A stretch of 34,799 nt of DNA from Bacillota bacterium (GTDB lineage: Bacteria > Bacillota > Clostridia > Acetivibrionales > DTU013): NCBI GenBank assembly GCA_023411715.1, contig JAEYOM010000059.1, positions 1 through 34,799 on the forward strand. Reading direction: 5' to 3'. The notes under the pieces are model-generated. The model made no database searches. It had not been told where the DNA came from and was given only the letters and a program-made list of their open reading frames with translations. Below, piece by piece: positions 1-7,589 of this stretch. The stretch's first letter is position 1; each line of letters begins with the position of its first letter. The translations under genes and the position numbers were made by a program.

Positions 1-520
1 CGGCCTTTGTTATGGTCCTGACCGTCGTTTTGACGCTGCCGCCCGCCGCGCTGAACGCAATAAAATCATGTGTGCCGGTCAGGTGCTGCGCAGCCCTGTT
101 CATGGCGCCGATATCTAGAGGATAAAATACGTGATAGGCCCGGTTTCTCAGAAGTGCCGAAGGAAAAACAGAGTTGTAGATCAGGTAACGGTAGGTTTTC
201 CCCAAAGCGTCGAAGCGTGAATGAAAACCGGCAGGTGCTTCCTCGGATCTCCTGACTACTATATCGTCCGGGAGCAGCGTATTCAGAGCATATGAGAATT
301 TATCGGCAGGAATCGCCGATCCGGTAAGGAAATTGCACACATACCCGAGGGCGTGTACACCAGTATCGGTCCTGCTGGAACCGATAAGGCTGCAGGCTTC
401 GTCTGTCAGGCAGTTGACAGCAGCTGTTACGGTATCCTGCACGGTAGACGCATTGGTCTGGCTCTGCCAGCCGTGGTAGGCCGTGCCGTCGTATTCTATT
501 GTCAGCCTGATATTTCTCAT
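1..520 (-). CDS. truA: tRNA pseudouridine synthase A, N-terminal part
   Basis: TruA converts uridines 38-40 in the tRNA anticodon stem to pseudouridine in the cytoplasm. Reading the minus strand from the ATG at 520 gives 173 residues before the gene leaves the left edge of the window. The start is a typical family N terminus, MRNIRLTIEYDGTAYHGWQ. The catalytic motif SSRTDTGVHA lies at residues 48-57, with Asp52 as the expected nucleophile. The visible part is intact; the C-terminal half is outside. In Firmicutes truA normally follows ecfT directly and precedes rplM-rpsI. Here a hexokinase gene and a structured repeat separate it from ecfT. The Shine-Dalgarno match is weak and lies in the strand of a small hairpin, so the flanking element could influence translation; that is inference. 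Confidence 0.93.
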   Translation of the reverse strand, partial: MRNIRLTIEYDGTAYHGWQSQTNASTVQDTVTAAVNCLTDEACSLIGSSRTDTGVHALGYVCNFLTGSAIPADKFSYALNTLLPDDIVVRRSEEAPAGFHSRFDALGKTYRYLIYNSVFPSALLRNRAYHVFYPLDIGAMNRAAQHLTGTHDFIAFSAAGGSVKTTVRTITKA

Positions 521-533
521 AAAATAATTACAG

Positions 534-697
534 AGGGTTTCCTCTACAGGAGGTCATGCTCCAGCAGAATTCTGATAGCATCGGAAAGCTGCCTCGTGGT
601 CGACGCTACCGGGTTTGGCTGGCGGCACTTTCCTCAGATGTATTCCTATCAGGTCGGCAGAATTCTGCTTCCGCATGGCCTCCTGCGCGGAAACCCT
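534..697 (-). ncRNA. Candidate structured RNA element, copy A
   Basis: This long imperfect inverted repeat fills most of the gap between hexokinase and truA. The outer arms at 534-574 and 658-697 pair in blocks: AGGGTTTCC with GGAAACCCT, CAGGAGG with CCTCCTG, CATGC with GCATG, and AGCAGAATTCTG with CAGAATTCTGCT. Between them a core at about 575-657 contains an inner stem, GGAAAGTGCC with GGCAGCTTTCC (minus-strand sense). The core is about 90% identical by eye (68 of 75 positions) to the core of a second copy at 9632-9790 on the other strand, whereas the arms are unrelated in sequence but paired in both. I do not recognise it as a known riboswitch, ribozyme or insertion sequence. The strand given is the one on which the core reads like copy B. 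Confidence 0.55.
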
Positions 698-728
698 TTA
701 CTTAGTCCTATCTATATCAATTATTCCC

Positions 729-2042
729 CTAGTTTATCAGTCCTGCGATCGCAGTGCCTATGAGCGTCCCGTTGTCTACCTTGACGAATTCGCAGTAAAG
801 GCCTTTATCTTCATTCAGGTTGGTCTTTACATAATAGTCCAGTTTGGTGCGGAACAGTTTGGATTTGTAGAAGGTCGAGCCGTCAGCCGTTATACATACC
901 GGCATACATGGGTTGGTCCCCTTGCCTGTTTTCTCGATCACGGCAGCCAGACTGAAGGCAACGAATTTAGCGATCCTTTCAAAAATGGCGTCTATGAGAT
1001 AATACATGGTCCTTCTGTCATCGTCTCCGCCTGATTTTGCGCAGCACTTCGCAAGTACGTTATCGCCATAGGGATAGAACAGAAAATCGTCGATCTCTTT
1101 TGCGGCCAGCTCCCTTACGTTTTTGAATTCAGCGGCAAATTCGGCTGAAAACAGCCCATCCTCCGCTGCCCTGTGGATTACAGTCAGTGTCAGCCCACCC
1201 TGGTAAGCTCCGGAGATGGTTTTTTCATAAGTACATTCTCCGGGATTTACCGTTGTGTTGTCAAAATCGATATCCAGTTTGCCTCTGGGCTCTTTATTAT
1301 AACTGCCGGTCTCTATATTGATCAGCATAAGCCCGCTCTTGTCCTTATGTTCGGGAACCTTGGCTATATTAGAGCTTTTTTCTGCATAGCAGATATTAGT
1401 CCCTGTCCCAAGTATGAATCCGATATAACTGTCGAATATCCTGTCGGGCGAAGCCGCCTTTCCGGCCAACAGCGTCGCAACAGTATCGTTCAGCGCCATG
1501 AATACCTTTTTCTTCTCAAAACCACGTTTTTTGAAAACTTCCAGAAGGTTTTTACCGAGCAGTTCACCCTTGATATCCCTTATCCTTACTTCCTTGCTGA
1601 AGAAGATTATCCTGCCGTCCCGGTCGGGCATGATCTCAGCCGCGTAGGAAAAGCAGAAGCTGATTTTATCGCTGCGGTGAAGCACAGGCTGAATGTAATC
1701 CGCCATCGTTTCAAAAAACTCTTCCTTCGAGATTTCACCCTTTGTACCTGGCATCGGGTATAGCTTGAAATCTTCTACCACGGGCTTCCTTTTTTCATCG
1801 AAGTGAATAACGGCAACCCTGAAGTTCGTTCCTCCTGCATCGACCGCAATAACAGGTTCATTGACCGGAATCTCCTTTTCAAGCCCGATATATGTGGGTA
1901 TCATGAGCAGCGATCCGGAGCCTTGGAGTCCGCTCTGCATTTCCTTTAGAAAAATACTGCAGTTTTTTTCAAGATCGACATCTGACGCGCTCATCCCGTA
2001 CTTTTTAAGGAATTCTACAATTTTTTCACTGTTCTTCAGCAT
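729..2042 (-). CDS. Eukaryote-type hexokinase
   Basis: This is predicted to phosphorylate glucose or related hexoses with ATP in the cytoplasm, feeding glycolysis. The protein has 437 residues from the ATG at 2042, which is preceded by a GGGAGG ribosome site; an in-frame upstream ATG at 2099 lacks one. It carries motifs of the hexokinase_1/hexokinase_2 family typical of eukaryotes: the phosphate loop DAGGTNFRV at 68-76, LNDTVATL at 184-191 with the likely catalytic Asp186, GTGTN at 212-216, then an ISGAYQGG and an ADGSTF motif further on. Most bacteria use ROK or GlcK glucokinases instead, so this family is uncommon though known in bacteria. It lies between ecfT and truA, where no sugar gene is usual. 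A weak -10 box (TATAAT, 2096-2091) may give it its own transcription. Substrate range cannot be read from the sequence. Confidence 0.88.
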   Translation of the reverse strand: MLKNSEKIVEFLKKYGMSASDVDLEKNCSIFLKEMQSGLQGSGSLLMIPTYIGLEKEIPVNEPVIAVDAGGTNFRVAVIHFDEKRKPVVEDFKLYPMPGTKGEISKEEFFETMADYIQPVLHRSDKISFCFSYAAEIMPDRDGRIIFFSKEVRIRDIKGELLGKNLLEVFKKRGFEKKKVFMALNDTVATLLAGKAASPDRIFDSYIGFILGTGTNICYAEKSSNIAKVPEHKDKSGLMLINIETGSYNKEPRGKLDIDFDNTTVNPGECTYEKTISGAYQGGLTLTVIHRAAEDGLFSAEFAAEFKNVRELAAKEIDDFLFYPYGDNVLAKCCAKSGGDDDRRTMYYLIDAIFERIAKFVAFSLAAVIEKTGKGTNPCMPVCITADGSTFYKSKLFRTKLDYYVKTNLNEDKGLYCEFVKVDNGTLIGTAIAGLIN

Positions 2043-2143
2043 TATAAGCCTCCCTGATTCACTATTCAATGCAAACAATATTCCGATACCATTATACAAG
2101 TCATGCAGCCCCGATCAGGCCATAAGCCTGAAAACAAGCTTTC

Positions 2144-2947
2144 CTATAAATACTCGAGCAGCAGGAGCCCCGCAAAGAAAACTACCGACGTCACAGAAAC
2201 CTTTACGTCCGTTTCAGTGAACTTGAGCTCGCGCATGCGTGTGCGTCCTGCGCCTCCCCTGTAGCACCTGGCCTCCATCGCTGTAGCGAGTTCGTCCGCG
2301 CGTCTGAAAGCGCTTACAAACAGCGGCACCAATACCGGAATGAAGCTTTTCGCACGCTGCACGAGGTTACCGGTATCAAAATCGGCGCCTCTTGCCGCCT
2401 GGGCTTTCATTATCTTATCCGTCTCTTCAAGCAGCGTTGGAATAAATCTCAGCGCAATCGACATCATCATGGCAAGTTCATGCGCCGGCACGCCTATTTT
2501 TTTCAAGGGATTGAGCAGCTTCTCAATGCCGTCCGTCAGCAGTATGGGCGTAGTCGTAAAAGTCAGCAGGGAACCGCTTATGATGATCAGCGCAAGGCGT
2601 ACTGCCAGTTTCAGCGCAAGCTCGATGCCCTCGTACGTTATGTATTTGAAAGGGATCGTCTGCGAGATCGGAGTGCCGCCCGTCGTAAAAATATTCACAA
2701 CTGCGGTGAAAATAATAATGAACAGCAGCGGCTTCAGGCCCCTGAGCGTGTATTTCATCGGAACGCCCGAAATAAGCACAACAATCAATGTAAAAATCGT
2801 TAACGCGGCAATTGTCCAGAAACTGTTCACGAGAAACGTTATTACCATGAAGACTATCGACAGGATTATCTTTGTTCTCGGATCAGCCCTGTGAAGCACT
2901 GAATCACCCGGTATGTACTGGCCTATGGTTATGCTTGCGTTCAGCAT
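2144..2947 (-). CDS. ecfT: ECF transporter transmembrane component EcfT
   Basis: EcfT is the membrane coupling subunit of group II energy-coupling factor transporters, which import vitamins and metals using interchangeable S components. The 267-residue protein has several hydrophobic segments, roughly at 25-60, 68-88 and 108-135 and at the extreme C terminus. It also carries the two cytoplasmic coupling-helix motifs that contact the ATPases: an ARG motif at 185-187 and MEARCYRG at 224-231. The start overlaps the end of ecfA2 by 7 nt, so the two are translationally coupled. No S component is seen in the window, as expected for a shared module that works with unlinked substrate binders. The downstream neighbour is hexokinase rather than the usual truA. 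Confidence 0.95.
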   Translation of the reverse strand: MLNASITIGQYIPGDSVLHRADPRTKIILSIVFMVITFLVNSFWTIAALTIFTLIVVLISGVPMKYTLRGLKPLLFIIIFTAVVNIFTTGGTPISQTIPFKYITYEGIELALKLAVRLALIIISGSLLTFTTTPILLTDGIEKLLNPLKKIGVPAHELAMMMSIALRFIPTLLEETDKIMKAQAARGADFDTGNLVQRAKSFIPVLVPLFVSAFRRADELATAMEARCYRGGAGRTRMRELKFTETDVKVSVTSVVFFAGLLLLEYL

Positions 2948-3801
2948 GGCTTTTGCACCTCTTTTCTCAGGTGCTTGAGCAATTCGTCGCGTGCGGCAGC
3001 CACTGTAAATATGTTTTCATCGATTTCAGGCCGAAGCTGCTTCATTTTCTTCATCAGGTATGCGATCTGCGGGGCAGACAAGCCTATGCTTTCGAGCCTC
3101 GGAATATCCGCGAAAACTGCGGCTACCGAACCGTCCACCTCGACAGCTCCCCCGTTCATTACGATGACACGGCTTACGAGCTTTGCAATATCCTCCATAC
3201 TGTGCGAGACAAGTATGACTGTTATTCCCGTCGTTTCATGTATCCTGGAGATAAAACCGAATATCTCGTCACGGCCCCTTGGGTCAAGCCCTGCGGTAGG
3301 TTCGTCGAGCACAAGTATGCCGGGGTTCATTACAAGTACTCCGGCGATGGCGACGCGTCGCTTTTGTCCTCCTGACAGTTCAAAGGGTGATTTCTCCAGG
3401 ACCTCTTCCTTTAGCCCTACGGCGGATATAACTTCAAGGATCTTTTTCCTTTTCTCCTCTTCAGTTATGTTATCCTGCTGAAGCCCGAAAGCAATATCCT
3501 TATATACAGTCTCTTCAAACAGCTGATGTTCAGGATACTGGAAGACGATCCCTACATGGCGCCTCAATTCCTTAAGGCCCTTACCCGTGGTCTCCTGCCC
3601 ATTGACAAGGACACGGCCCGAAGTAGGCTTCAGAAGGCCGTTGAAATGCTGTATCAGCGTCGACTTGCCCGAACCTGTATGGCCAATTATGCCGATAAAC
3701 TCACCATCTTCGATTTTCAGGCTGATGTCCTTCAAAGCTGCCTTTTCAAACGGCGTCTCCGGCATATATATATGTGTAAGATTTTCCAACACTATTGGCA
3801 T
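2941..3801 (-). CDS. ecfA2: ECF transporter ATPase EcfA2
   Basis: This is one of the two ATPases of the ECF module; it pairs with EcfA1 and drives EcfT. The 286-residue protein has Walker A GHTGSGKST at 40-48, a Q-loop around Gln88, the signature LSGGQ at 142-146, Walker B ending in Glu167, and the H-loop His200. The C-terminal tail of about 60 residues is typical of the CbiO/EcfA family. An AGGA ribosome site lies just upstream of the ATG. Normally ecfA1 ends immediately before ecfA2; here the two are about 4.9 kb apart, with genes of both strands between them. A separate promoter is therefore needed, and a good candidate lies at 3860-3887. Confidence 0.95.
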   Translation of the reverse strand: MPIVLENLTHIYMPETPFEKAALKDISLKIEDGEFIGIIGHTGSGKSTLIQHFNGLLKPTSGRVLVNGQETTGKGLKELRRHVGIVFQYPEHQLFEETVYKDIAFGLQQDNITEEEKRKKILEVISAVGLKEEVLEKSPFELSGGQKRRVAIAGVLVMNPGILVLDEPTAGLDPRGRDEIFGFISRIHETTGITVILVSHSMEDIAKLVSRVIVMNGGAVEVDGSVAAVFADIPRLESIGLSAPQIAYLMKKMKQLRPEIDENIFTVAAARDELLKHLRKEVQKPC

Positions 3802-3859
3802 CTGAATTCCTGGATCCTTTTAAATTATTGGTGGTTTTTATTATATCAAAACAATATAA

Positions 3860-3887
3860 ATTATAACAGTGTACAGATTAACTTCAA
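3860..3887 (-). promoter_or_regulatory. Candidate promoter of ecfA2-ecfT
   Basis: On the minus strand a -35 box TTGAAG (3887-3882) is followed after 16 nt by a perfect -10 box TATAAT (3865-3860), about 60 nt upstream of ecfA2. It fits the fact that ecfA2 is cut off from ecfA1 and from the ribosomal operon. The call rests on sequence only. Confidence 0.6.
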
Positions 3888-3915
3888 GCCATACGCCCAA
3901 ATTGTACGCATTTAC

Positions 3916-5061
3916 TCATTTTATTATCATGAGCAGAAGAAAATTCAGAATGGTGAACAATACCAGCCCGGATATATTATATATACTGAAGCGCGACAGG
4001 TATTTTCCGGCGCCCTCGGGGTTTTCCGCGATGTAAAGCTTGTAGGATATGACGCTTGCGAGCGAAGCTATTATGGTGCCCATCCCTCCGACATTGACGC
4101 CGAGCAGCAGTTCCTTCCAATACCCTGTAAAGTTGGACAGCAAAATAGCGCTCGGTACATTGCTGATCACCTGGCTGAGTACGATCGAGCCGAAGTACAC
4201 GGAAGTACGGCTGTCAAGGAAATCCTTCAAAAGGTTGCCAACAGCATTTAAATGAGAAAGATTGCCGATAAAAATGAAGAAGCATATAAAGGTCAGAAGC
4301 AGCCTGTAATCCACCTTTAACAGCAGTTTACGGTTCAGCAGCAAAGCCGCAAGCGAGGTTATGACAAAAGCAATCCTGTAGTCAATAATCCTGAAGACCG
4401 ACAGGATTATTATAATGAAAACGAAGCTCCAAACGACCGCCATGCCTTTATTGGCGAGCCTTATACCGTCAAGCTCAACTTCAAGGGCCGTATCTTTGCT
4501 TCTTTTGTTGACCAACAGCAGAAACACAAGGCCTGTGGCAGCAAATACGTCCACGGTGGAAAAGAACTGCCCCGCATTGAGTCCGTAATATGAGAAGATA
4601 TAGAGGTTCTGCGGGTTGCCCATGGGGGTCAGGCTGCTGCCTATATTGGCCGCCAGCGTCTGGAATATTATCGTCAAAGCCATGTCGTGACCGGATCTTT
4701 TGCCGATGATCAGCGCCAGAGGTACCAGTGTCAGCAGGGCTACGTCATTTGTAAATACCATGGAGGAAAAGAAGGCGGCGAGTATCAGTACCAGCTGCAC
4801 CTTCCGGCTGCCTTCGCACCTGTTCAGTATCCCCACCGATAATTTCTCGAGCAGCTGCAGCTCTTCAAATGCCTTTACTGCAAGCATTATATCGAATAGA
4901 CTCGCCAACACCCTGAAATCTATATACTCCAGCTTGGGCTGGATGAAAAGACAGCTTGCAAGCGCAAGCACCAGCGATGCGGTAAAAACTATGTCCGTTT
5001 TGAAAATCTGCGTGATGGTATCGAACCTTACGGCTTTGAGAGATACCGTTTTCGTCGTCAT
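3916..5061 (-). CDS. ArsB/NhaD-superfamily anion permease (YbiR-like)
   Basis: This 381-residue membrane protein has about ten hydrophobic segments. It resembles the ArsB/NhaD/SLC13 ion transporter superfamily, particularly short YbiR-like members. The features are a polar segment FTNDVALLTLVPLAL in the first half, the ASN-type loop LTPMGNPQNLYIF, and a matching VISNVPSAILLSNF loop in the second half, which together give the inverted-repeat pore architecture of the family. The substrate (arsenite, a dicarboxylate, Na+/H+ or another anion) cannot be decided, and no ars regulator is nearby. The ATG is preceded by AAGGGG. A promoter lies upstream at 5148-5176. It faces the methyltransferase gene divergently and is one of the genes that separate ecfA1 from ecfA2. 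Confidence 0.8.
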   Translation of the reverse strand: MTTKTVSLKAVRFDTITQIFKTDIVFTASLVLALASCLFIQPKLEYIDFRVLASLFDIMLAVKAFEELQLLEKLSVGILNRCEGSRKVQLVLILAAFFSSMVFTNDVALLTLVPLALIIGKRSGHDMALTIIFQTLAANIGSSLTPMGNPQNLYIFSYYGLNAGQFFSTVDVFAATGLVFLLLVNKRSKDTALEVELDGIRLANKGMAVVWSFVFIIIILSVFRIIDYRIAFVITSLAALLLNRKLLLKVDYRLLLTFICFFIFIGNLSHLNAVGNLLKDFLDSRTSVYFGSIVLSQVISNVPSAILLSNFTGYWKELLLGVNVGGMGTIIASLASVISYKLYIAENPEGAGKYLSRFSIYNISGLVLFTILNFLLLMIIK

Positions 5062-5147
5062 TGCTGTCCCCTTGAGATCCCCGCGTATTTGGGCTGCTTA
5101 CTCCGCCATAAGGCACAGGCAGCACAGTTGATGTACATAACGTATAT

Positions 5148-5176
5148 AGAATAGTACTTGGGTTTTCATAATACAA
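5148..5176 (-). promoter_or_regulatory. Candidate promoter of the anion permease
   Basis: Minus strand: -35 TTGTAT (5176-5171), 17-nt spacer, -10 TATTCT (5153-5148), followed by an untranslated leader of about 80 nt. The match is moderate. Confidence 0.45.
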
Positions 5177-5204
5177 GTAGTTTTTTATTTGACGCTATGT
5201 GTAT

Positions 5205-5233
5205 TTTAGATTTGGCATCCAGTATTGTATAAT
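5205..5233 (+). promoter_or_regulatory. Candidate promoter of the 5330-7215 gene group
   Basis: Plus strand: a perfect -10 TATAAT at 5228-5233 with a weak -35 TTTAGA at 5205-5210, spacer 17 nt. The leader of about 90 nt contains a small hairpin, GTATTA paired with TAATAC, just before the ribosome site of the methyltransferase. Confidence 0.45.
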
Positions 5234-5329
5234 ATAAGTAAATCGATGAAACCGGGGATTGGTTAAATAAGAGTAAGAGAAGATAACATACAGTATTAAT
5301 CGACTAATACAGCGGGAAGGAACTATGTT

Positions 5330-5932
5330 ATGAGTGAAAATGAGCATTATTATTCTGAGTATCCAACCTCAGCCATAAAGGAACGTGAATTTACACAGAA
5401 AATAAAAAGTACGGAACTGACATTGACTTCGGTTAGCGGCGTCTTTGCGTTCGAGGACCGGGTAGACCGGGCGTCGCAGTTATTAATCGAAGCCTTCGAA
5501 CCATCCGGCGCAACAGTTCTCGATCTCGGCTGCGGGTATGGCGCCGTCGGTTTATTTATCAAGGCTATGTTCGGGAAGCAGTCGGTAGCGCTTTCGGATA
5601 TAAATGAAAGGGCGGTCGATTATACTCTCAAAAACGCATTAAAAAACCATCTTGAAGTAAACGCCGTAAAAAGCGACCTTTACTCGGCATTTGTCGGGGT
5701 CAGTTTCGATGATATTATTACGAATCCGCCGCTTGCTGCCGGAAAGAAACTGCTTGCACAGCTTATCGACGAAGCCTTCGACCATTTGAATCCGCATGGA
5801 GCACTGTGGCTGGTCGCTTACCACAACAAGGGCGGCGAAACCCTGAGGGAGATAATGCGCGGCAAATTCGGCAACACTGAGGATGTTGTCAAGAGCGGAG
5901 GGATACGGGTTTATAAATCGGTTAAAAGGTAA
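5330..5932 (+). CDS. Class I SAM methyltransferase, RsmC/RlmG-like small domain
   Basis: This 200-residue protein resembles the 'methyltransferase small domain' family. That family methylates exocyclic amino groups of rRNA guanines (RsmC, RlmG) or other planar amines. The SAM-binding glycine motif LDLGCGYG is at 64-71 and the catalytic NPPL motif at 132-135, which marks amino-group methylation. The length suits the single-domain Gram-positive members, which lack the pseudo-domain of E. coli RsmC. The start at 5330 has GGAAGGAA about 9 nt upstream; an earlier ATG at 5325 runs into a stop at once. It opens a plus-strand series with the genes at 6012 and 6706. The exact target RNA is unknown. 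Confidence 0.82.
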   Translation: MSENEHYYSEYPTSAIKEREFTQKIKSTELTLTSVSGVFAFEDRVDRASQLLIEAFEPSGATVLDLGCGYGAVGLFIKAMFGKQSVALSDINERAVDYTLKNALKNHLEVNAVKSDLYSAFVGVSFDDIITNPPLAAGKKLLAQLIDEAFDHLNPHGALWLVAYHNKGGETLREIMRGKFGNTEDVVKSGGIRVYKSVKR

Positions 5933-6011
5933 GATAACGTTGGCAGTAAGTGTCCTCAAAGGCACCATAATACTTTCCGCTAAGACAAAAAACGTGAGGT
6001 AAGGTATCCTT

Positions 6012-6671
6012 ATGAAGAAAAAAATTATTCTTTTTATTATTGTTATATTATCTTTGCCATTCATAGTTTTTAACGTCTATAAGCTTCTGATATATAACGA
6101 TTTTAAAAATTATTTGAATGAAAAATATACAGGAAAAACATTTAAAATCGATTGGGTAAAATATGATTTCCTGTACCAAAGGTTTATTTCAAAAGTACAG
6201 TGCAGCAGCGATGGCGCTGAATTCCCTATAAGTATGCAAGGGGACATAAGTAAATTCCCTATTAACAAGCAAGAGGACATAAGTGAAGAATACATAAAAA
6301 TAAGAAATGGAAATACTATAAACTCTTACGTCAACTCTTGCCTGAAAAACGAAGACTTTAATAAATACATAAACGACTTGAGCGCAGGAGTCGAAGATGA
6401 AGGGCTCCTCGGTACTGAAAAGGAAATCGAATATGGCAAACTTGTTTACAATGTCTATATTAACTTTAATTATAATTCAATAACTGACAATAAACAATTT
6501 GCAGAAATAACTTTTGAAATAATCAGTAAATTGAAGAATAATAATATTAAAATGAATTCGATCTCTATTGACTACGAAAAAGGTAAAGAAGTCTACAGCC
6601 TGCTATTACAGAGCTGCGAGATCGATGGTCAGGTAACTGATATACAAAATCATATATGGAAAAGAAAGTAA
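6012..6671 (+). CDS. Small membrane-anchored protein of unknown function
   Basis: I do not recognise a function. The 219-residue product starts with KKK and one hydrophobic segment (about residues 4-24) without a lipobox, so it is probably an anchored extracytoplasmic protein, or a secreted one if the segment is cleaved. The remainder is polar and rich in Asn, Lys, Ile and Tyr. It is markedly more AT-rich than its neighbours, hinting at separate ancestry. A block DWVKYDFLYQRF followed by FPIS recalls small Bacillus YfjL-like exported proteins, but only loosely. Residues 70-80 and 81-91 form an 11-residue tandem duplication (FPISMQGDIS and FPINKQEDIS), reflected in a 33-bp DNA repeat at 6219-6284. 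A GAGGTAAGG ribosome site precedes the ATG. Confidence 0.65.
   Translation: MKKKIILFIIVILSLPFIVFNVYKLLIYNDFKNYLNEKYTGKTFKIDWVKYDFLYQRFISKVQCSSDGAEFPISMQGDISKFPINKQEDISEEYIKIRNGNTINSYVNSCLKNEDFNKYINDLSAGVEDEGLLGTEKEIEYGKLVYNVYINFNYNSITDNKQFAEITFEIISKLKNNNIKMNSISIDYEKGKEVYSLLLQSCEIDGQVTDIQNHIWKRK
6219..6284 (+). repeat. 33-bp in-frame tandem duplication
   Basis: Two adjacent 33-bp units (6219-6251 and 6252-6284) inside the membrane-anchored protein gene share most positions. Both contain AATTCCCTAT and GGACATAAGT. The duplication keeps the reading frame and adds 11 residues. Confidence 0.8.
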
Positions 6672-6705
6672 CCGGCAAACAATGACACCGGTCGGGAGGG
6701 TTATT

Positions 6706-7215
6706 ATGAATATTCAGGAGGCAATATTTACAAGGAGAAGTATTCGCAAATTCACAGCGGAAATTGTTGACGATCAGACGCTGGAGCTTGTAATCAGAGC
6801 AGGTTGCCAGGCGCCTTCCGCCCATAACAAGCAGCCGTGGCATTTCATTGTTGTAAAAGATAAGGAGTTGCTGCAAACTATCTCAGAAGGCCACCCGTAT
6901 GCGAAAATGCTTCCGCAGGCAGGTTGCGCCATAGTCGTCTGCGGTGACAAGAAATTGGAAGGCATACCGGGCTTCATAACCGAGGACTGCTCCGCAGCTA
7001 TTCAGAACATGCTGCTTATGGCTCACGGTACAGGACTGGGAGCCGTATGGTGCGCTGTTCATCCTGTGGGCAAGCTTGTAAAGCTGTTTACAAAGCTGCT
7101 TGAGCTTCCTAAAAACATATTGCCCGTCGGAATGGTGGTAATAGGCCATCCTGCCCTGACCGCCAGTTCAGTTGACCGTTATGACGAAGCAAGGGTGCAC
7201 AAGGAAAAGTGGTAA
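6706..7215 (+). CDS. Nitroreductase-family flavoprotein
   Basis: This 169-residue protein of the nitroreductase/FMN oxidoreductase fold is expected to bind FMN and to use NAD(P)H to reduce nitroaromatics, quinones or an unknown natural substrate in the cytoplasm. Seen in the sequence are the N-terminal FMN phosphate motif TRRSIRKF (about residues 8-15), the APSAHNKQPWHF segment (36-47), and the C-terminal pattern PVGMVVIGHP. The ATG at 6706 follows GGGAGGG closely; an upstream in-frame ATG at 6682 has no ribosome site. The family is broad, so the substrate stays open. It sits between a membrane-protein gene and the trpS T-box leader, which has its own promoter. Confidence 0.85.
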   Translation: MNIQEAIFTRRSIRKFTAEIVDDQTLELVIRAGCQAPSAHNKQPWHFIVVKDKELLQTISEGHPYAKMLPQAGCAIVVCGDKKLEGIPGFITEDCSAAIQNMLLMAHGTGLGAVWCAVHPVGKLVKLFTKLLELPKNILPVGMVVIGHPALTASSVDRYDEARVHKEKW

Positions 7216-7263
7216 TGCAAGAAATCTACCTTGCCTCATATGCCGTCCAGTCAAGAAATCATG

Positions 7264-7292
7264 TTGACACATAAGCGAACTGTTTATAATAT
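7264..7292 (+). promoter_or_regulatory. Promoter of trpS
   Basis: A perfect -35 TTGACA at 7264-7269 is followed by overlapping -10 choices: TATAAT at 7285-7290 (15-nt spacer) or TAATAT at 7287-7292 (17-nt spacer). Transcription would begin near 7299, just ahead of the T-box stem I. Confidence 0.75.
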
Positions 7293-7298
7293 AAAGTA

Positions 7299-7551
7299 AA
7301 TAAATATCAAAAACCGTAGATTAAGAAGAGTAAGTATATGGTTTGAATTCACAGAGAACTGCTGTCGGTGAGAATGCAGGAATTCCACATATACCGAATG
7401 GACTTATGAGGGCGGCCCGAAAGCATAGTCGAGTAGGAGTCGACGGAGATCCTGACCGTTATTATGGACGCATATGGTTGTATGTTGGTTATTGCATTGG
7501 TGGCAAAAGAAGAGTTAGAATTCTTATCCTGTGTAGGATAAGAATTTTTTT
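7299..7551 (+). promoter_or_regulatory. T-box riboswitch, tryptophan-specific
   Basis: This leader RNA senses uncharged tRNA-Trp and controls trpS by transcription antitermination. Stem I is visible: GTATATGG-type and GAATTC segments at about 7334-7350 pair with the GAATTC and ACATATAC segments at about 7380-7394. Inside lie the AGAGA and GGTGAGA boxes typical of T-boxes. The specifier loop reads GAA-TGG-AC with the Trp codon TGG at 7399-7401. The T-box proper ends in TGGC at 7501-7504, which can pair with the GCCA end of tRNA-Trp. An intrinsic terminator follows at 7519-7551. The leader is compact, with about 100 nt between specifier and T-box. Confidence 0.92.
7519..7551 (+). terminator. 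T-box-controlled terminator
   Basis: A perfect 11-bp stem (AATTCTTATCC with GGATAAGAATT), a 6-nt loop and a run of T residues. It would be disrupted when uncharged tRNA-Trp stabilises the competing antiterminator around the TGGC bulge. Confidence 0.92.
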
Positions 7552-7589
7552 ATTATATTAACATCGAATAGTTTAATTGGAGGTATGAA

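Noticed and set aside
534..697. Copy A considered as an insertion sequence remnant with terminal inverted repeats
   Set aside because: No transposase fragment is present, no target-site duplication is evident, and the arms are not shared with copy B, unlike transposon ends.
353..1034. Overlapping plus-strand open frames across truA, copy A and the hexokinase gene
   Set aside because: They are antisense to genes with clear conserved motifs, have no ribosome sites and no recognisable protein content.
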